From assembly GCA_008704415.1 (NCBI GenBank), contig VXIS01000002.1, forward strand, positions 310,001 through 374,000: a stretch of DNA of 64,000 nt, written 5' to 3'. The position numbers and the translations under genes are program-made. Below are positions 53,831 through 64,000 of this stretch, in pieces. A model generated the notes under the pieces. The model was given only the letters and a program-made list of their open reading frames with translations. It made no database searches and was not told where the DNA came from. The DNA is from Sphaerosporella brunnea (Eukaryota; Ascomycota; Pezizomycetes; Pezizales; Pyronemataceae). Numbering within the stretch: position 1 is the first letter of the stretch; every line of letters starts with the position of its first letter.

Positions 53831-56652
53831 CTTTTCTTACTGAGTGGCACCACCGGCGCGTGTATCTCCTCCTTCTATGGTAGCTATGACACCGGATCCA
53901 ACACCGGAGGGAACCCGGAGGGGAATGTAAGTTGTTTGTAGGCTGTATCGGCGGTTCAATTACTGATCCGTGTTACCACAATTGTATGAACGATGAAATG
54001 GGTTGGAACATTACCGGTGGTGAGACTTCTTGACAAAGATGGATGGTGCCCGAAGAACAGCTGCCTGGGTAGTTCATTGTCCTCGTGGCCAGATCAGATC
54101 GATATTCTGCACATGCGAGGCGGTGCCGGTTAAGGTGATACTATGTATGGACCGGGTATACTCGACAGTCGTAGCTTGGTGATCCGTGGATCCCGTAGGG
54201 TCTTTGGTATCCAGTAGAAATAGTTGTAGTGTTGGGCTTGAATCACAGTCTGTAAATTCGTTTAATAACCACGTCGAAGGAAAAGAAGGCCATAGGTTTT
54301 AGATTCCGTAGGTTTCTGAATGACAATTGGTAAACCTTGAAACGCAATATTCTGGTAGGGTGCTGTAATCGTTTAGCGAAAGCCATCCGACTTGAGTTGT
54401 GCCCAACTGTACCAGTCAAGGCCAAATTGTGATCCCCAGGTTGGCTTCTTCGGTGGTGTCCCGGCAGTACTCCTAAAAATTGCTTTATGTTTTCGAAAGG
54501 GTCTCTGTTATCCAGTAAAGCCAGCTGTCCCAGTCAAGGCCAAATAGCAATCACCCGGTCAGCTTCATCAGCAATGGCTCGGTAGTGCACTTGGGAATTG
54601 GACCATACATTCTTTTCATACCATCTAGTACCGTATCACGTCTTCAAACGTATTTTTTTTTCTCTCGATGGCTTTTTGAGCCTATCTTCCCAAGGCCGTG
54701 TTGAAAATTTTGCAACATTTTCTTGAAGTGAGCAACTGTGCAAAAAAGAAAGCGGCGGCAGGATTGAGCCCCCCAGATAGACGTACCTATAAGTGCAGAC
54801 CATACAAGTAAGCACTTGATGCAATGATCCAGAGCGGGCAAAACAGCACCGGCTCAGCAAAGTCAATGTTTCGGAGCCACAAACTCACCTTCGAAGTTAA
54901 GTCCGAGCGATCGTGAGCTTTTTTTAAACACCCGTCGACATCCGGGCCGGCCGTGCCCAACAGCGAGCGGCGCGGTCTCTCTCCCGCGTTCTGACACACA
55001 CCGGCTTGGTGATCGACAACTGCAGCTGTGCTTTATTCGGTAGCCGAACACATCCGCGCGTGCTCTCGGAAGTAGGTAAGCAGACCGTCAATGGAGAGAG
55101 AGAGAGAATACAGAGTCAAAGAATTGTATTGAGCAGACGAGGGTGAGGTGGGGTGATCAGGGTGATCCTTCCAGAAAGGAAGAGGAAAGAAAGAAGCAAC
55201 GTGCCACAACATAGAGTACCTCTAGCCACACAACCCTAACCTCATCCTCCCTGCAAACCTATGTCGATCAAAGAGGGGCCTGTTGAGAAGCAAACATGTC
55301 TTCGTATGTATAATACGAGACTGTGAAGAGCCTATCGCCCATACTTTGTGCTTGTGCATCACAAATGTTATAGGAACGAAAGCAGGAGCAATAATTGGTA
55401 AGTAACCCGGGCTCCCAGAAGACAGAGTAGAGGAATCATATGCCATAATGGGAGGGTGTATAAATGCGGGCCTGGCCTGCCAAAAGCGCTCTCTCCTTTC
55501 TCTCCTCTTCGATGGTTGACACTGCCCGGCCAGTCTCACTCCAGAGTCGGACGCCGCTGAAGAGGATGGTTGGGATACTATCAACATTGCCGAATGTTCT
55601 GATGAGGACGTTCATTAGCACGCTCTAGGCATTCTGCTAACCCAAAGCTCGTCTAATTCTGTCTAGTTCTCGGGGCCCTCCCGGTTTAGCAACCCGCATC
55701 GAGTCGGTCATGCCCGACCATAGGCACATCGTCAGTTTCGAATTCAATCATGTAGCAGTGCTGCCCGGGAGAGTTGATCGTAATGTGGTGGCTATCTACG
55801 TAACAGGTGACAATCTCGACGACCCACACCATTCCAGCACCTCCTTGTCCCCCCGTTCTTTACATACCGTATCGATCATTAACCATTTTCCCTCAGGTCC
55901 TATCTCCCGAAATACTAGCTTTGTCCGCAGGTATGCCCCACGCATGCAAACATCTTTCCAAACAGCGTGAGATCATCTGGACGTTTTGCTCATGCTCATA
56001 TGATGCGGAAGCGGATGTATGCAGCGCCAGGCGGGGTTGGTAGCCGACGTCCGTTCGCTCCGTCCGAGAAAACTGTCATCCACAATCCCGAGCACGTGAC
56101 GCCGAGGTACTCTATTCCCGGCTGGTACCCCCCTTCCAGCAAACAAAAAACTCCTCCACATCCGCGTGCGACAATTAACCTCAACGTCAACAGCCACGCA
56201 CGCACCCGGCGGGACCTCGCCTATGCAGAGTAATATAGATTGCGCACTTCCTCGTGGTAATTGTCTCGGCAAAATTGCGCCCGTTTCGAAAAAGATACCC
56301 CTGCCCCCGCGGGCGCCCCGGGCCGGCACGGAGCGTCGTCGGAGATTGGTTTTGTCGTACCTAGATCCCTGCCGCCTGCAGCACATCCTAATCCCGGAAC
56401 AAAACAAACCAAGAAAAAAAGGGGGCGGGGGGCGTGCATGCTTGGAAACGGCAGCCACCCGAAACAAAAAAAAAACAAAAACACAAAACAAAAAACACGG
56501 AGCCGTTTTGGCAAGAGGTTTGTACATCTATCGCGTGAATTGCATTGCATGTCTGTATTTTGTGCGCAGTCTCAAAACTAAATAAATTTATATATCAATT
56601 GTTTGTCGAAGCCAACTTCCAAAAAAAACAAAAAAAAACAAAAAAAACAGTA
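53831..56652. other. Gene-free stretch
   Basis: A short direct duplication, CAGTCAAGGCCAAAT, occurs at 54412 and 54531. TAGTGTTGGGCTTG at ~54230 looks like a lone hAT terminus of the 35141/42901 family, but no partner end was found. The open frames at 55973-56585 on both strands are low-complexity without motifs. Confidence 0.4.
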
Positions 56653-57776
56653 TTAACTCACTTAAGAGACACCCCTCTAAAAATAGTAAGCACCGGCCCA
56701 GGCTAGAGATGGGTAACTAGCGTTTTACAGGAAGGTAATGTCACGTAACATAACGTAAAGTTGTACCGTGGTTGACTTTGCAGAATTGTGATGGACAGGC
56801 CACGGGCATGGCGAAAAGAAGGTTGCACGGCGAAGAGCAGATCAAGTTTCCGTAGGGTCCACTAAGCATATGCTTGAGCATTGTAATTTTGTCCACATAT
56901 ATCTTGAGCCTTGTGGAAAAACGTTAACTTTAAAAGAAAAACGACTTGTGTGAGTGGGGCAAGCATCAAGCAAACAATATTTGCGGATGGTGTGGCACGT
57001 GTTACGCCACTGCTAATTTTCCGCGGAAACGAAACCAACCACAAAACAGCACGATTCAAGGCGAAAACGCGGTATGATCCTCGCGTGGTGGTTAAAATTC
57101 AATGCAAAGGCTTATGCAAACACGGAAGTTCCACTACCTACTTAAACAGAAAAAGTTTCTACTGTTCAGAGATCATCTTGTTTTGGCTGCAGGAAATGAA
57201 ATGCTCCTGCCGGTCCTTGGGTCGACTCGCTTGGCTCGACGTCATCGGCTGGCACCCTGAGAGCGCGGTAGAGGCCGCAGCCTGAGAGGCTCGAGGATCA
57301 CGTCAGGTATTTGGTGGGTCCTCCAAACAGCCGGAATCCATCCCGATCACAGCAGGCGACTTGGCACTCTTACAGTGGTTTGACAATCGTGCTCAACCGG
57401 CGGAGGATCAGGAAGCCTTTTCTGGTAAAGCAGCAGCCTGCATGCAACCTGAACGACAGAAATCACAGATGACGAACCGAACTCGCATTTGAAAAGGCTC
57501 GGCGAACTTGGCAGCTGACGAGCCCCTGCGAGCAGAAGAAGAAGTGTGAGGCTTGCAGAGAAAGCGGCGCGCACGCGTCACGAAGTGCTCTTAGTGAGGC
57601 TGAGAGGATGAGGATGAGGATGTGGATGGTGGTGAGTTTCGCTGGCAAGGAGGAGTTCTAGATTGGAGACCCGGCTGGGGAATACAGTTCTATCCTGCAC
57701 TAAACCTAAAGGCGCTAATATACGTCTTGGCGCGCGCGCACGCTTACTATTTTTAGAGGGGTGCCTCCTCAGTTAA
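56653..57776 (+). mobile_element. pogo/Tc1-type element, internally deleted
   Basis: The ends share ACACCCCTCTAAAAATAGTAAG-type sequence: left 56653-56691, right 57742-57776 in inverse. The core CACCCCTCTAAAAATAGTAA is identical in both. TA precedes the left end; the right flank is TG, so the duplication may have mutated. A DDE transposase fragment lies inside on the plus strand. Confidence 0.75.
56911..57285 (+). pseudogene. pogo-family DDE transposase fragment
   Basis: The 124-codon frame contains QTIFADGVARVTPLLIFRGN followed by YDPRVVVKIQCKG. The T-I-F-A-D-G...P-L-L-I-F-R-G and YDPRVVV motifs are typical of the catalytic core of fungal pogo-like transposases (DDE_1). The DNA-binding N-terminus and the last catalytic region are not found, so it is a dead fragment. 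Confidence 0.75.
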
Positions 57777-58020
57777 TGTGGTACATATACCTGCCTTTCT
57801 TGACAATGTTCGCTCAGAACATCTGCATGAAAAAGCCAAAAGCCAAAAGCCAAAAAAAAAAAAAAAAAAAAAGAAAATCAAGAAAAAAAGTTCCCATTGA
57901 ACCGAGCCCACGGGTATCACATTTCCACTAAAAAAAAAGTATACAAGAAAAGGATCGCCTTTTTCCCAGAGAAATCGCCTCAACTCCCTCTAATGCTTCC
58001 CAACTCCTCGTTCAAACACT

Positions 58021-59151
58021 CTATACGCGGTGCTTGCGGGCGTGGTGCTGGGCGACCTCACGCTTGCTGGTAACCGCCATCTGTCCCTTCTTGCAGTCGA
58101 AAGCGCCAGTCCAGGGGCAGTTGGTACCGGAGGAGTAGGCAAAGCAGTTGACCTGGCCCTCCGTCTTGTACCAGCAGGGAGGGCAGTCCTTGCCCTTGCA
58201 AGCCTGATCCTTCATCCCTCCACGGTAGCAGGTCTGCGAGCAGATCTCGTTCTGGGCCTTGGAATCAGTTGCCTTGGCGTTGTAGGAGGGGTTGTTGACA
58301 AGGATGTCAGGGTTGGCCTTCTCTGTGAAAGCGTTAGCAGTGGTTACAGGAATGGCGGGTATATATACAAACCAGTGTAGGTGGAGTCGGTGATCATCAA
58401 GTCAAAGCAGGTACCCCAGGCGTTGTCCCAGCTGTCGTCATAGACGTTGGCGTCTCTGTGCTTACCATTCAACAGCGAAGCCTTCCACGCCCAACTCCAA
58501 ACCATCATGTGGCGGCCGTTCTGGATCTTCTCGGGAACCTGGAACGTGAAGTAGTTTGCCTTCTCATTCATGTGCCGGCCGTTGTCAGTGAGTTCGGTGA
58601 TGGTGTCGGCAGAGAAGTTGGCCTGGGCACCGGGGATCCAGTACGCCTCGTTCAGTTGGTTGAGCTTGGTGATCTCAGTCTCAGGCTTTCCAGCCCAGAA
58701 GATGCGGACCAAGCCGGGGTCGCGGTGGTTGGGCGAGCCGATGTCCCAGCGGGTGTGTCCGTTACCCCAAAACCGCATGAGAAGCTTGTCGCCAGGCTTA
58801 GCGGTGGCCATGGGAGCGCCGGGGGCAGTCTGACCGGGAACGCGCTGACCCTCGCGGCAAGCGAACTCGGTGTTGAAGCCATAGGAGTAGTAGGACGACT
58901 CGGCAATCCAGTCTCCGTTGTGGACCTTGTTGCGAGGGTATCCCTTGCATTTCTGAACGCTGCGAGCTTGTTAGCTTTTGTGCGCGACGCGACGACGACG
59001 ATGATTTTTTTACGGAGATGTCAACATACACATTTTCGGAGGGGTGCGCCTTGTATTCTGCCTTGTTGGGAACAACAGTGTCAACACACTCCAACCAGGA
59101 GTGGGCGGCGGCGGAACCAGCAAGAACGGCCAGGACGGAAAGGAGCTTCAT
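58021..59151 (-). CDS. Secreted LPMO-like copper protein
   Basis: Exons 59030-59151, 58373-58959 and 58021-58322 join in frame to 336 codons; introns are 70 and 50 bp. A 16-residue signal peptide (MKLLSVLAVLAGSAAA) is followed by His17 (HSWLECVDTVVP), so cleavage would expose an N-terminal His. A second His in FWGNGHTRWD (His109), GRHMMVWSWAW and the late WGTCFDLMIT strand fit the LPMO fold, where two His form the copper brace. A Cys-rich tail follows (CSQTCYRGGMKDQACKGKD, PPCWYKTEGQVNC) with a basic end (HHARKHRV). LPMOs cut chitin, cellulose or related polymers by oxidation. The AA family cannot be assigned, and activity is inferred. The gene stands alone among repeats and appears intact. 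Confidence 0.7.
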
Positions 59152-60998
59152 CGTTTCGGTATGTATTAAACGGTTGTGTTGTCGGAGGGGTAGTTGTGGT
59201 GTAGGTGATTGGACCGCCTGGTGAAGGGGGGGCGGGGGGTTTGTGTTGGTTTCGCGACTTTTAAAAGAGAGTAAATCTGAACTATTCAAAGCTCGTGGGG
59301 GGAAAATTGAAAGAGTGGCTTTCCAAGGCTTTGGTGGGTTGAGAGTGATAGAGAAAAAGGGTTCGAATTGGGATGGGAGCGGGCGGTTATGTATGCGAGC
59401 GTTGAACCCCCGTTCATCCTCCCCCTTCCGGGAACAACTTCCTTCACTTCTACGAGTAGACTAAACCCTCCCACTATTCTGAGCCACTGATTGATTCACA
59501 CAGCGTCACTAGAGGGACCATGGGGATTTGGAGGGTGGGAGGGGGGGGGGGCTGATACCTGGGAAATCACCGATGAGGAAGGGACACCACCACGACTTCC
59601 TTGACTTCCGTGGCTGTCTCGACACATCCCCTTGGCAATATGCAGCGGCATGTAGGGTATGTCGTGAGAAGTGGTAGCAAATTTCTCCCCTGGAACGCCT
59701 TACAATAGAAGGAGAAGCCAGAAGCACAAGGGCAGCGGTACGTGCAAAGGGCAGCGGTACGTGCACACGCCAACGTTTCAGACGTGCAACGAACATCGAG
59801 AACGAAAGCTTCTGCGTGTGTGCCCCGCCACGCTTACTGGTGCCCTGAGCTTTCGACATGGGAGAAAGCAACCAAATTGGCGCTGCTGCCTTTCGTTTCA
59901 TGCGGCGGTCTCTTTTGTGGCCGACGGGCGGTGGGAGCGGTGGTGGAGATGAGAAGATGGTGCCATCTGCAGAGCAGGTACCGATTTTGATTTATGCGGG
60001 AACGAGAACGGATCGAAGCACCATCACACGCGCGCAAAAGAAAAAAGAAAGAGAAAAAGAAAGGAGAAAGAGGAAAAAGAAAAAAGAAAACGGCAGGAAA
60101 AAAGAAAAAGGAAAAAAGAAAAAAGGTGGCGATTCGTTTCAACGCTTCCGAGATCGCATTTCTGCGGGAAGCATCTGCACTTCCGCAGCCACAAAAAAGG
60201 GGGGATGTGCATGTTGGGAGCGATAGCTCGGCCGTACAGTCAGCAACCCACGTCACCACACCCTTTTCTTCGCGACCTTGCGGGAAGCGATGCACTGGCG
60301 AAGAGGAATCCAGTGGCGAAGAGAATCCACGGGCGAAGAGAAATCCACGACTCGCATGCGAGTTCGGCTGCGGATGGGGGGCCAGTGCTTGGTCTGGCCC
60401 CCTCGTCTCTAACGGAGTGCGGTTACCATTCGCGACGGTCGGGGTCTGTGGGAAAGGCGCAAGGCTGCAATACATGCATACATGCATACATTCTTGGCGG
60501 CAGAAGGCACGGTGCTCGAAAAGTGGTGCTGGATCCGTCCGCTCCTGGAGCGAAATCGAATGGCCACCCCGCACAACCATGTCCGCCACAGGCACCATGC
60601 ACAATATGCAGCCGCCATATGCATGCGGGTCGTGACTGGCAATCTTCCCTATCTTCAAGGACACCCGAGAAACGGCCCGACGTCAAGACAGCGGCCACGT
60701 GTACGACAGCGACGCTGCTTAGCGGGCTGCTTAGCGGATGCTTCGCATTGGCGGAGACCTTGGGTTGGCCGCCGGAATTCACTGCGTTGCGGCCTTGGCG
60801 TGCGGGGTCCATACAGCGCGCGACCGGCAAGCGATGCTGGGTACGATGCGCACGGTGCATGCGCCCTCAACCGTGCATCGAGGACGCCGCTGCTGAGCCA
60901 ACAGCTATCCGTGGCGCATCGATCGTCTCGAGGTTTCGCTGTGATTCCTCGGAATACTCCCGAGCGTTGGGACAGGGGGTAGTGACTACACCATATAC
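59152..60998. other. Promoter side of the LPMO-like gene, then gene-free
   Basis: The first few hundred bp must hold the promoter of the minus-strand LPMO-like gene. Beyond that, A/G-rich sequence (60030-60125) and GCGAAGAG repeats (60296-60345) keep lysine- or arginine-rich frames open. ACATGCATACATGCATACAT lies at 60474. No gene is supported. Confidence 0.45.
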
Positions 60999-61000
60999 AG

Positions 61001-62184
61001 TAAGGGTCCTCAAAGTTGGATTTCATTAGGAAATTCGAATCGGGGGCACAACAAGGTACTTCCATTGGCCAGGCGCTCCTGTTAGCTTCCAACTCGCTTT
61101 TTGCTTTCAACTCGAGAAAAGCGAGAGAAAGCGCGCAGGGATCATTGGCAAGATGGGCAATGATAATCCGGAAAGAATCGTGGTGTGGTGGGCATTTTGG
61201 TAAGGCGTATGGTTGGGGACTTGGTCGCGGTGGGTTGCGACATTCATTTTCGCTTAGTAATACATACAAAATGACCGAGTGATAAGCGTGAATCTTCTTG
61301 TTTTGACAGCCAGGCGACAATTGTCCAAAATCGGCGACCCCACATCCTCGACAACCAGGAAGAATCTGGAAAATCCGACTCAATCAGTCGATAGAGCGAG
61401 CGAAAACTAGGCGCCTGACAGTCTTCGAGAATGTACGGCTCCAAGACAGGGTAGGGTGCCCAAAACCCTCATGTCCCCAACCATAGTGTCGAGAGCACGA
61501 ACGTGCCAACTCGGGATGCAAAAAAAAAAAACATCCGTCACTCGGTACTACCATTCTACAAAATGCATCAACTGGGTCGCTCAAAGTTACAAAGCGAGTC
61601 GGCCTTTCTCATTGGCCACGGACATGTGCGACTGCACCTTGTCTTTTCTATTCTAATGCTAACGAGTAGACATCCGTGTGGTGACCACACCACACGGTGT
61701 GCAGTCATTAGTACAGCGCCACTTAATGCAAAGTCATATGTACTGAGTACATTGCAGTCAGGTTTCTGAAACACGGCGCAGTTGCTTTCATTCAGTGTCG
61801 TCGCTATAGCTCCTCCACGGAATGATAGAGATGTGCAGTCGCTTCACTCCAAAATCCGACGATCGGAAATTTAGGCTGAGCGTCCGGAAAAGCCACCGTG
61901 AGACGCCACCGTGAGACGCCACCGTAAAACGCCACACCAACTGCATTATATAGTGAATGGCTCCGCGCCAGATCCTAGAGCTGCGTAGTCGCTCCGCAAT
62001 ATCGTCGCTAAAGCTCCTCCACGGCTCCGCTCCGGAATGCGCCCCGCATCACAGCTAATGACTCACTATTTTTGCGCGTTGCGCCACCGTGAAAGCCACC
62101 GTGAAAGCCACCGTGTTTTCCCGCCTCACGTGACTCTTTGCCTTTTATATATATAGAGATGAAAAACAACCTTGAGGACCCTTA
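61001..62184. mobile_element. TIR element (TAAGGGTCCTCAA ends), copy 2
   Basis: It is bounded by TAAGGGTCCTCAAAG and TTGAGGACCCTTA. The left 60 bp and the part at 61486-61680 are inverse to copy 1 (30200-30623). It is interrupted by a TA-inserting MITE at 61210. The right half has GCCACCGTGA repeats (61900-61925 and 62090-62115). No transposase was recognised. Confidence 0.75.
61210..61483. mobile_element. TA-inserting MITE (TGGTTGGGGAC ends), copy 2
   Basis: The ends TGGTTGGGGACTTGG and, reverse-complemented, TGGTTGGGGACATGA bound 274 bp with TA on both sides (61208-61209 and 61484-61485). Copy 1 of the host element lacks it and has a single TA at 30419-30420, with matching flanks. It shares its interior (GCGAGCGAAAACTAGGCGCC / CTAGTTTTCGCTCGCTC) with the copy at 31155 in inverse orientation. 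Confidence 0.88.
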
Positions 62185-62360
62185 CTAGTATACAAGAGAC
62201 GTATTAATAAGGCGCGGGCTTGAATTGATTTTATCGTGTGTGTACGGCCGCTGTTGGCTGTTCATCAACACCGAAGACCCTGAAGATCCCCGCCGCACCG
62301 TAAAATATCCAACACCACCGCCAACAATATGATCATCGTCCCTGAGCAAGCGGACTACTA

Positions 62361-63307
62361 CAGTAGAAGCTGTCGATAAGAATACGCTGGTCCCAGGGGG
62401 GGTGTATTCTTGTCTAGCGATTATTCTTGAAGAGGGCGTGGCTTGGCGTATGAGTGATCACTAGTGACGCGTCCCCAAGCGACGCTCTCGGGACGCATTC
62501 CGCTTCTTTGGGTCCCGCTGCTGATGAAGCCTCGCGCAGTGTGATTTTGGGTTCCGGTGGTTGATCATCCTTGTCAGACTCTTATTCCCCATACTCTGGA
62601 GGCCGAGCGACAAGTTCGGGATTTTCTGATTGGCCCGCACAACAAAAAAACCGTGAAAATAAAAACTCGGCCGTCAAAATTCATCGTAAATTAGAAGCTC
62701 CCACTTGTAGTCAAATTCGTCGCAAAAAACGCTATCCAGCACGTTGCTGGGCCGTCGTGATGTTGAAACGGTGATGCTGAATATCCAGCGTTGCCACATC
62801 AGCCACCCACTCCCCCACCCAGCTACCCCTCCGGGACGTGCTGGATCGCGTTCGGCCGAGTTTTTACTGGCGCGGCCGAGTGCCAAGCTCCGGATTTTCT
62901 GATTGGTCCGCACAACAAAAAACCGCGAAAATAAAAAACTCGGCCGTCAAAATTGATCGTAAATTAGAAGCTCCCACCTTTAGTCAAATTCGTCGCAAAA
63001 AAACGCTATCCAGCACGGCTTGAAGGGGTTGCTGGGCCGTCGTGATGTTGAAACGGTGATGCTGAATATCCAGCGTTGCCACACAACGCCACACATCAGC
63101 CACCCACTCCCCCAGCTACCCCTCCGGGACGTGCTGGATCGCGTTCGGCCGAGATTTTATTTTCGCGGTTTTTTGTTGTGCGGGCCAATCAGAAAATCCC
63201 GAACTTGGCGCTCGGCCGCCAGAGTACAAAATCGTCGGCACCGCGACCAGGTATTCTTATACACAGCATATCCTTATAAGTCATATTCTTATAGACAGCT
63301 TCTACTG
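62361..63307. mobile_element. pogo-type non-autonomous element, TA TSD
   Basis: The ends CAGTAGAAGCTGTCGATAAG and, reverse-complemented, CAGTAGAAGCTGTCTATAAG extend to 24 bp with one mismatch. TA flanks both sides. CAGTA-G termini with TA duplication are typical of pogo/Fot1-type elements. The interior has a ~270-bp direct duplication (62590-62830 and 62870-63130) plus an inverse piece (63150-63225), sharing GATTTTCTGATTGG. No transposase is encoded. Confidence 0.85.
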
Positions 63308-63309
63308 TA

Positions 63310-63514
63310 CAAAAAAAATCCTTTTTAATCTTGAAAAACCAGTTGTGCTGAGTGTAGAGATACAGAATCATCGCCACCCCTAGGCACTGAAAAAACCTAC
63401 TCTGGGGCACGCTCCTCCGAAGGAAAAGGAAGCTAGGAAATCGCAGCCGAAAAAGTTACACAAAGGAAATTCGTGGTATAGAAAAACAGAAAGAACAGTG
63501 CACACAGTCCAGAC
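63310..63514 (-). mobile_element. LINE 3' UTR, minus strand
   Basis: Read on the minus strand it has CTTCGGAGGAGCGTGCCCCA, GTGCCTAGGGGTGGCGATGA and TTCTGTATCTCTACACTC, the same order as the 3' UTRs at 2230-2290 and 41220-41280. The terminal GGCCGC hairpin is not present here; the end may be lost next to the pogo element. Confidence 0.75.
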
Positions 63515-64000
63515 TCAGTCGGCCGCCTTTGGCCATGTTCCCACGTGCGTGCTGCTCAGGAAATCCATCACTGCTCCTGTACAGCGGCCATCCGCCAGCA
63601 AATCTTTTATTGACGTGTTCGTTTTCCTCCTCTTTTTCCCTTTCTCACGCGTGGCCTCCGCCACCGCCTTCCACAGTGTTCGATGCTCGTTGCGCCATTT
63701 ATGGCAGGTCTTGAAGAGGTGGTCACGCGTCTGCGTGGGCCTCTTAGGACAGAACCAGCACTTATCGTCCACACGCCGTCCCGTCCTATGGAGGTACGGT
63801 GCCGTGGGCGCCTTCTGCAGCCTTAGCTGGAAGAAGCGTGCTGCTAGCGACTTTCTGGTCCGAAAGGCGGCTTTGTTGGTGCCTCTCGGGCGCTTGTAGT
63901 AACTCTTCGGGACGCAGTGCTCGGCAAGCCAGGCTTCGCGGTCTTGGTGCCTGGCCAGAGTAACTTCTCGGGCGATGTGGGCGAGCGAGGTGGTGTCGAG
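63515..64000 (-). CDS. LINE polyprotein C-terminus (partial at window edge)
   Basis: The minus frame is open from the window edge (64000) to the stop at 63515, about 161 codons. It reads AWLAEHCVPKSYYKRPRGTN, KSLAARFFQLRLQKAPTAPY, the intact knuckle CWFCPKRPTQTRDHLFKTC and LADGRCTGAVMDFLSSTHVG. It is the best-preserved LINE copy in the window, with no stop or shift in view. RNase H, RT and endonuclease would lie beyond the window, so completeness is unknown. Confidence 0.8.
   Translation of the reverse strand, partial: LDTTSLAHIAREVTLARHQDREAWLAEHCVPKSYYKRPRGTNKAAFRTRKSLAARFFQLRLQKAPTAPYLHRTGRRVDDKCWFCPKRPTQTRDHLFKTCHKWRNEHRTLWKAVAEATREKGKKRRKTNTSIKDLLADGRCTGAVMDFLSSTHVGTWPKAAD

Noticed and set aside
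54229..54245. Complete hAT element starting TAGTGTTGGGCTTG
   Set aside because: No matching inverse end or 8-bp duplication found downstream or upstream.
59834..60664. 276-codon minus-strand frame and the opposing lysine-rich plus frames
   Set aside because: Frames are kept open by an A/G-rich tract and GCGAAGAG repeats; Phe/Ser runs are the complement of poly-Lys.

Overview
The window looks like nuclear DNA of a filamentous ascomycete with a repeat-rich genome. The genes have short GT-AG introns of about 39-65 bp. They include fungal-type ATP synthase subunit k, GPI16/PIG-T, a Cdt2-like WD40 protein and a ubiquitin-S27a fusion. The mobile elements (LINEs with RNase H and a zinc knuckle, copia, hAT, MULE, pogo/Tc1) are typical of such genomes. 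They are not AT-rich, so heavy RIP is not evident. A Pezizomycete-like genome is possible, but the genus cannot be fixed from sequence alone.

Layout. 1-5.7 kb: a ~180-bp satellite (360-bp higher-order period) carrying an intact hAT MITE and two truncated LINEs. 6.4-18.8 kb: the gene island. On the minus strand it has atp19, a decayed BRF1 copy, a cdt2-like gene and a stress/LEA-like disordered protein. On the plus strand it has GPI16, the ubiquitin-S27a gene and tRNA-Pro(UGG). 18.8-36.8 kb: tandem repeats (15, 58, ~115, ~160, ~230 and ~245 bp) and nested inverted-repeat elements, including a truncated hAT with its hATC domain. 37.1 kb: tRNA-Ser(AGA) next to a LINE 3' fragment. 37.5-44.3 kb: a nest in which LINE A is hit by LINE B (14-bp TSD), its tail is hit by a MULE (9-bp TSD), and a copia relic beyond it is hit by a hAT element (8-bp TSD). 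45.5-50.2 kb: a 264-bp in-frame tandem repeat and a 12/13-bp minisatellite. 56.6-57.8 kb: a pogo-type relic. 58.0-59.2 kb: a secreted LPMO-like gene. 61.0-64.0 kb: more TIR elements and the 3' part of an open LINE running off the window edge.

The clear protein-coding genes are unrelated housekeeping or secreted functions; no operon or new multi-gene system was found. The strongest signals are in the mobile elements. Target-site duplications let several insertion events be ordered. Two copies of one TIR element give a filled and an empty site for a TA-inserting MITE. The LINE family keeps a perfect GGCCGC-AA-GCGGCC hairpin at its 3' end. All calls come from reading the sequence; no database search was run.
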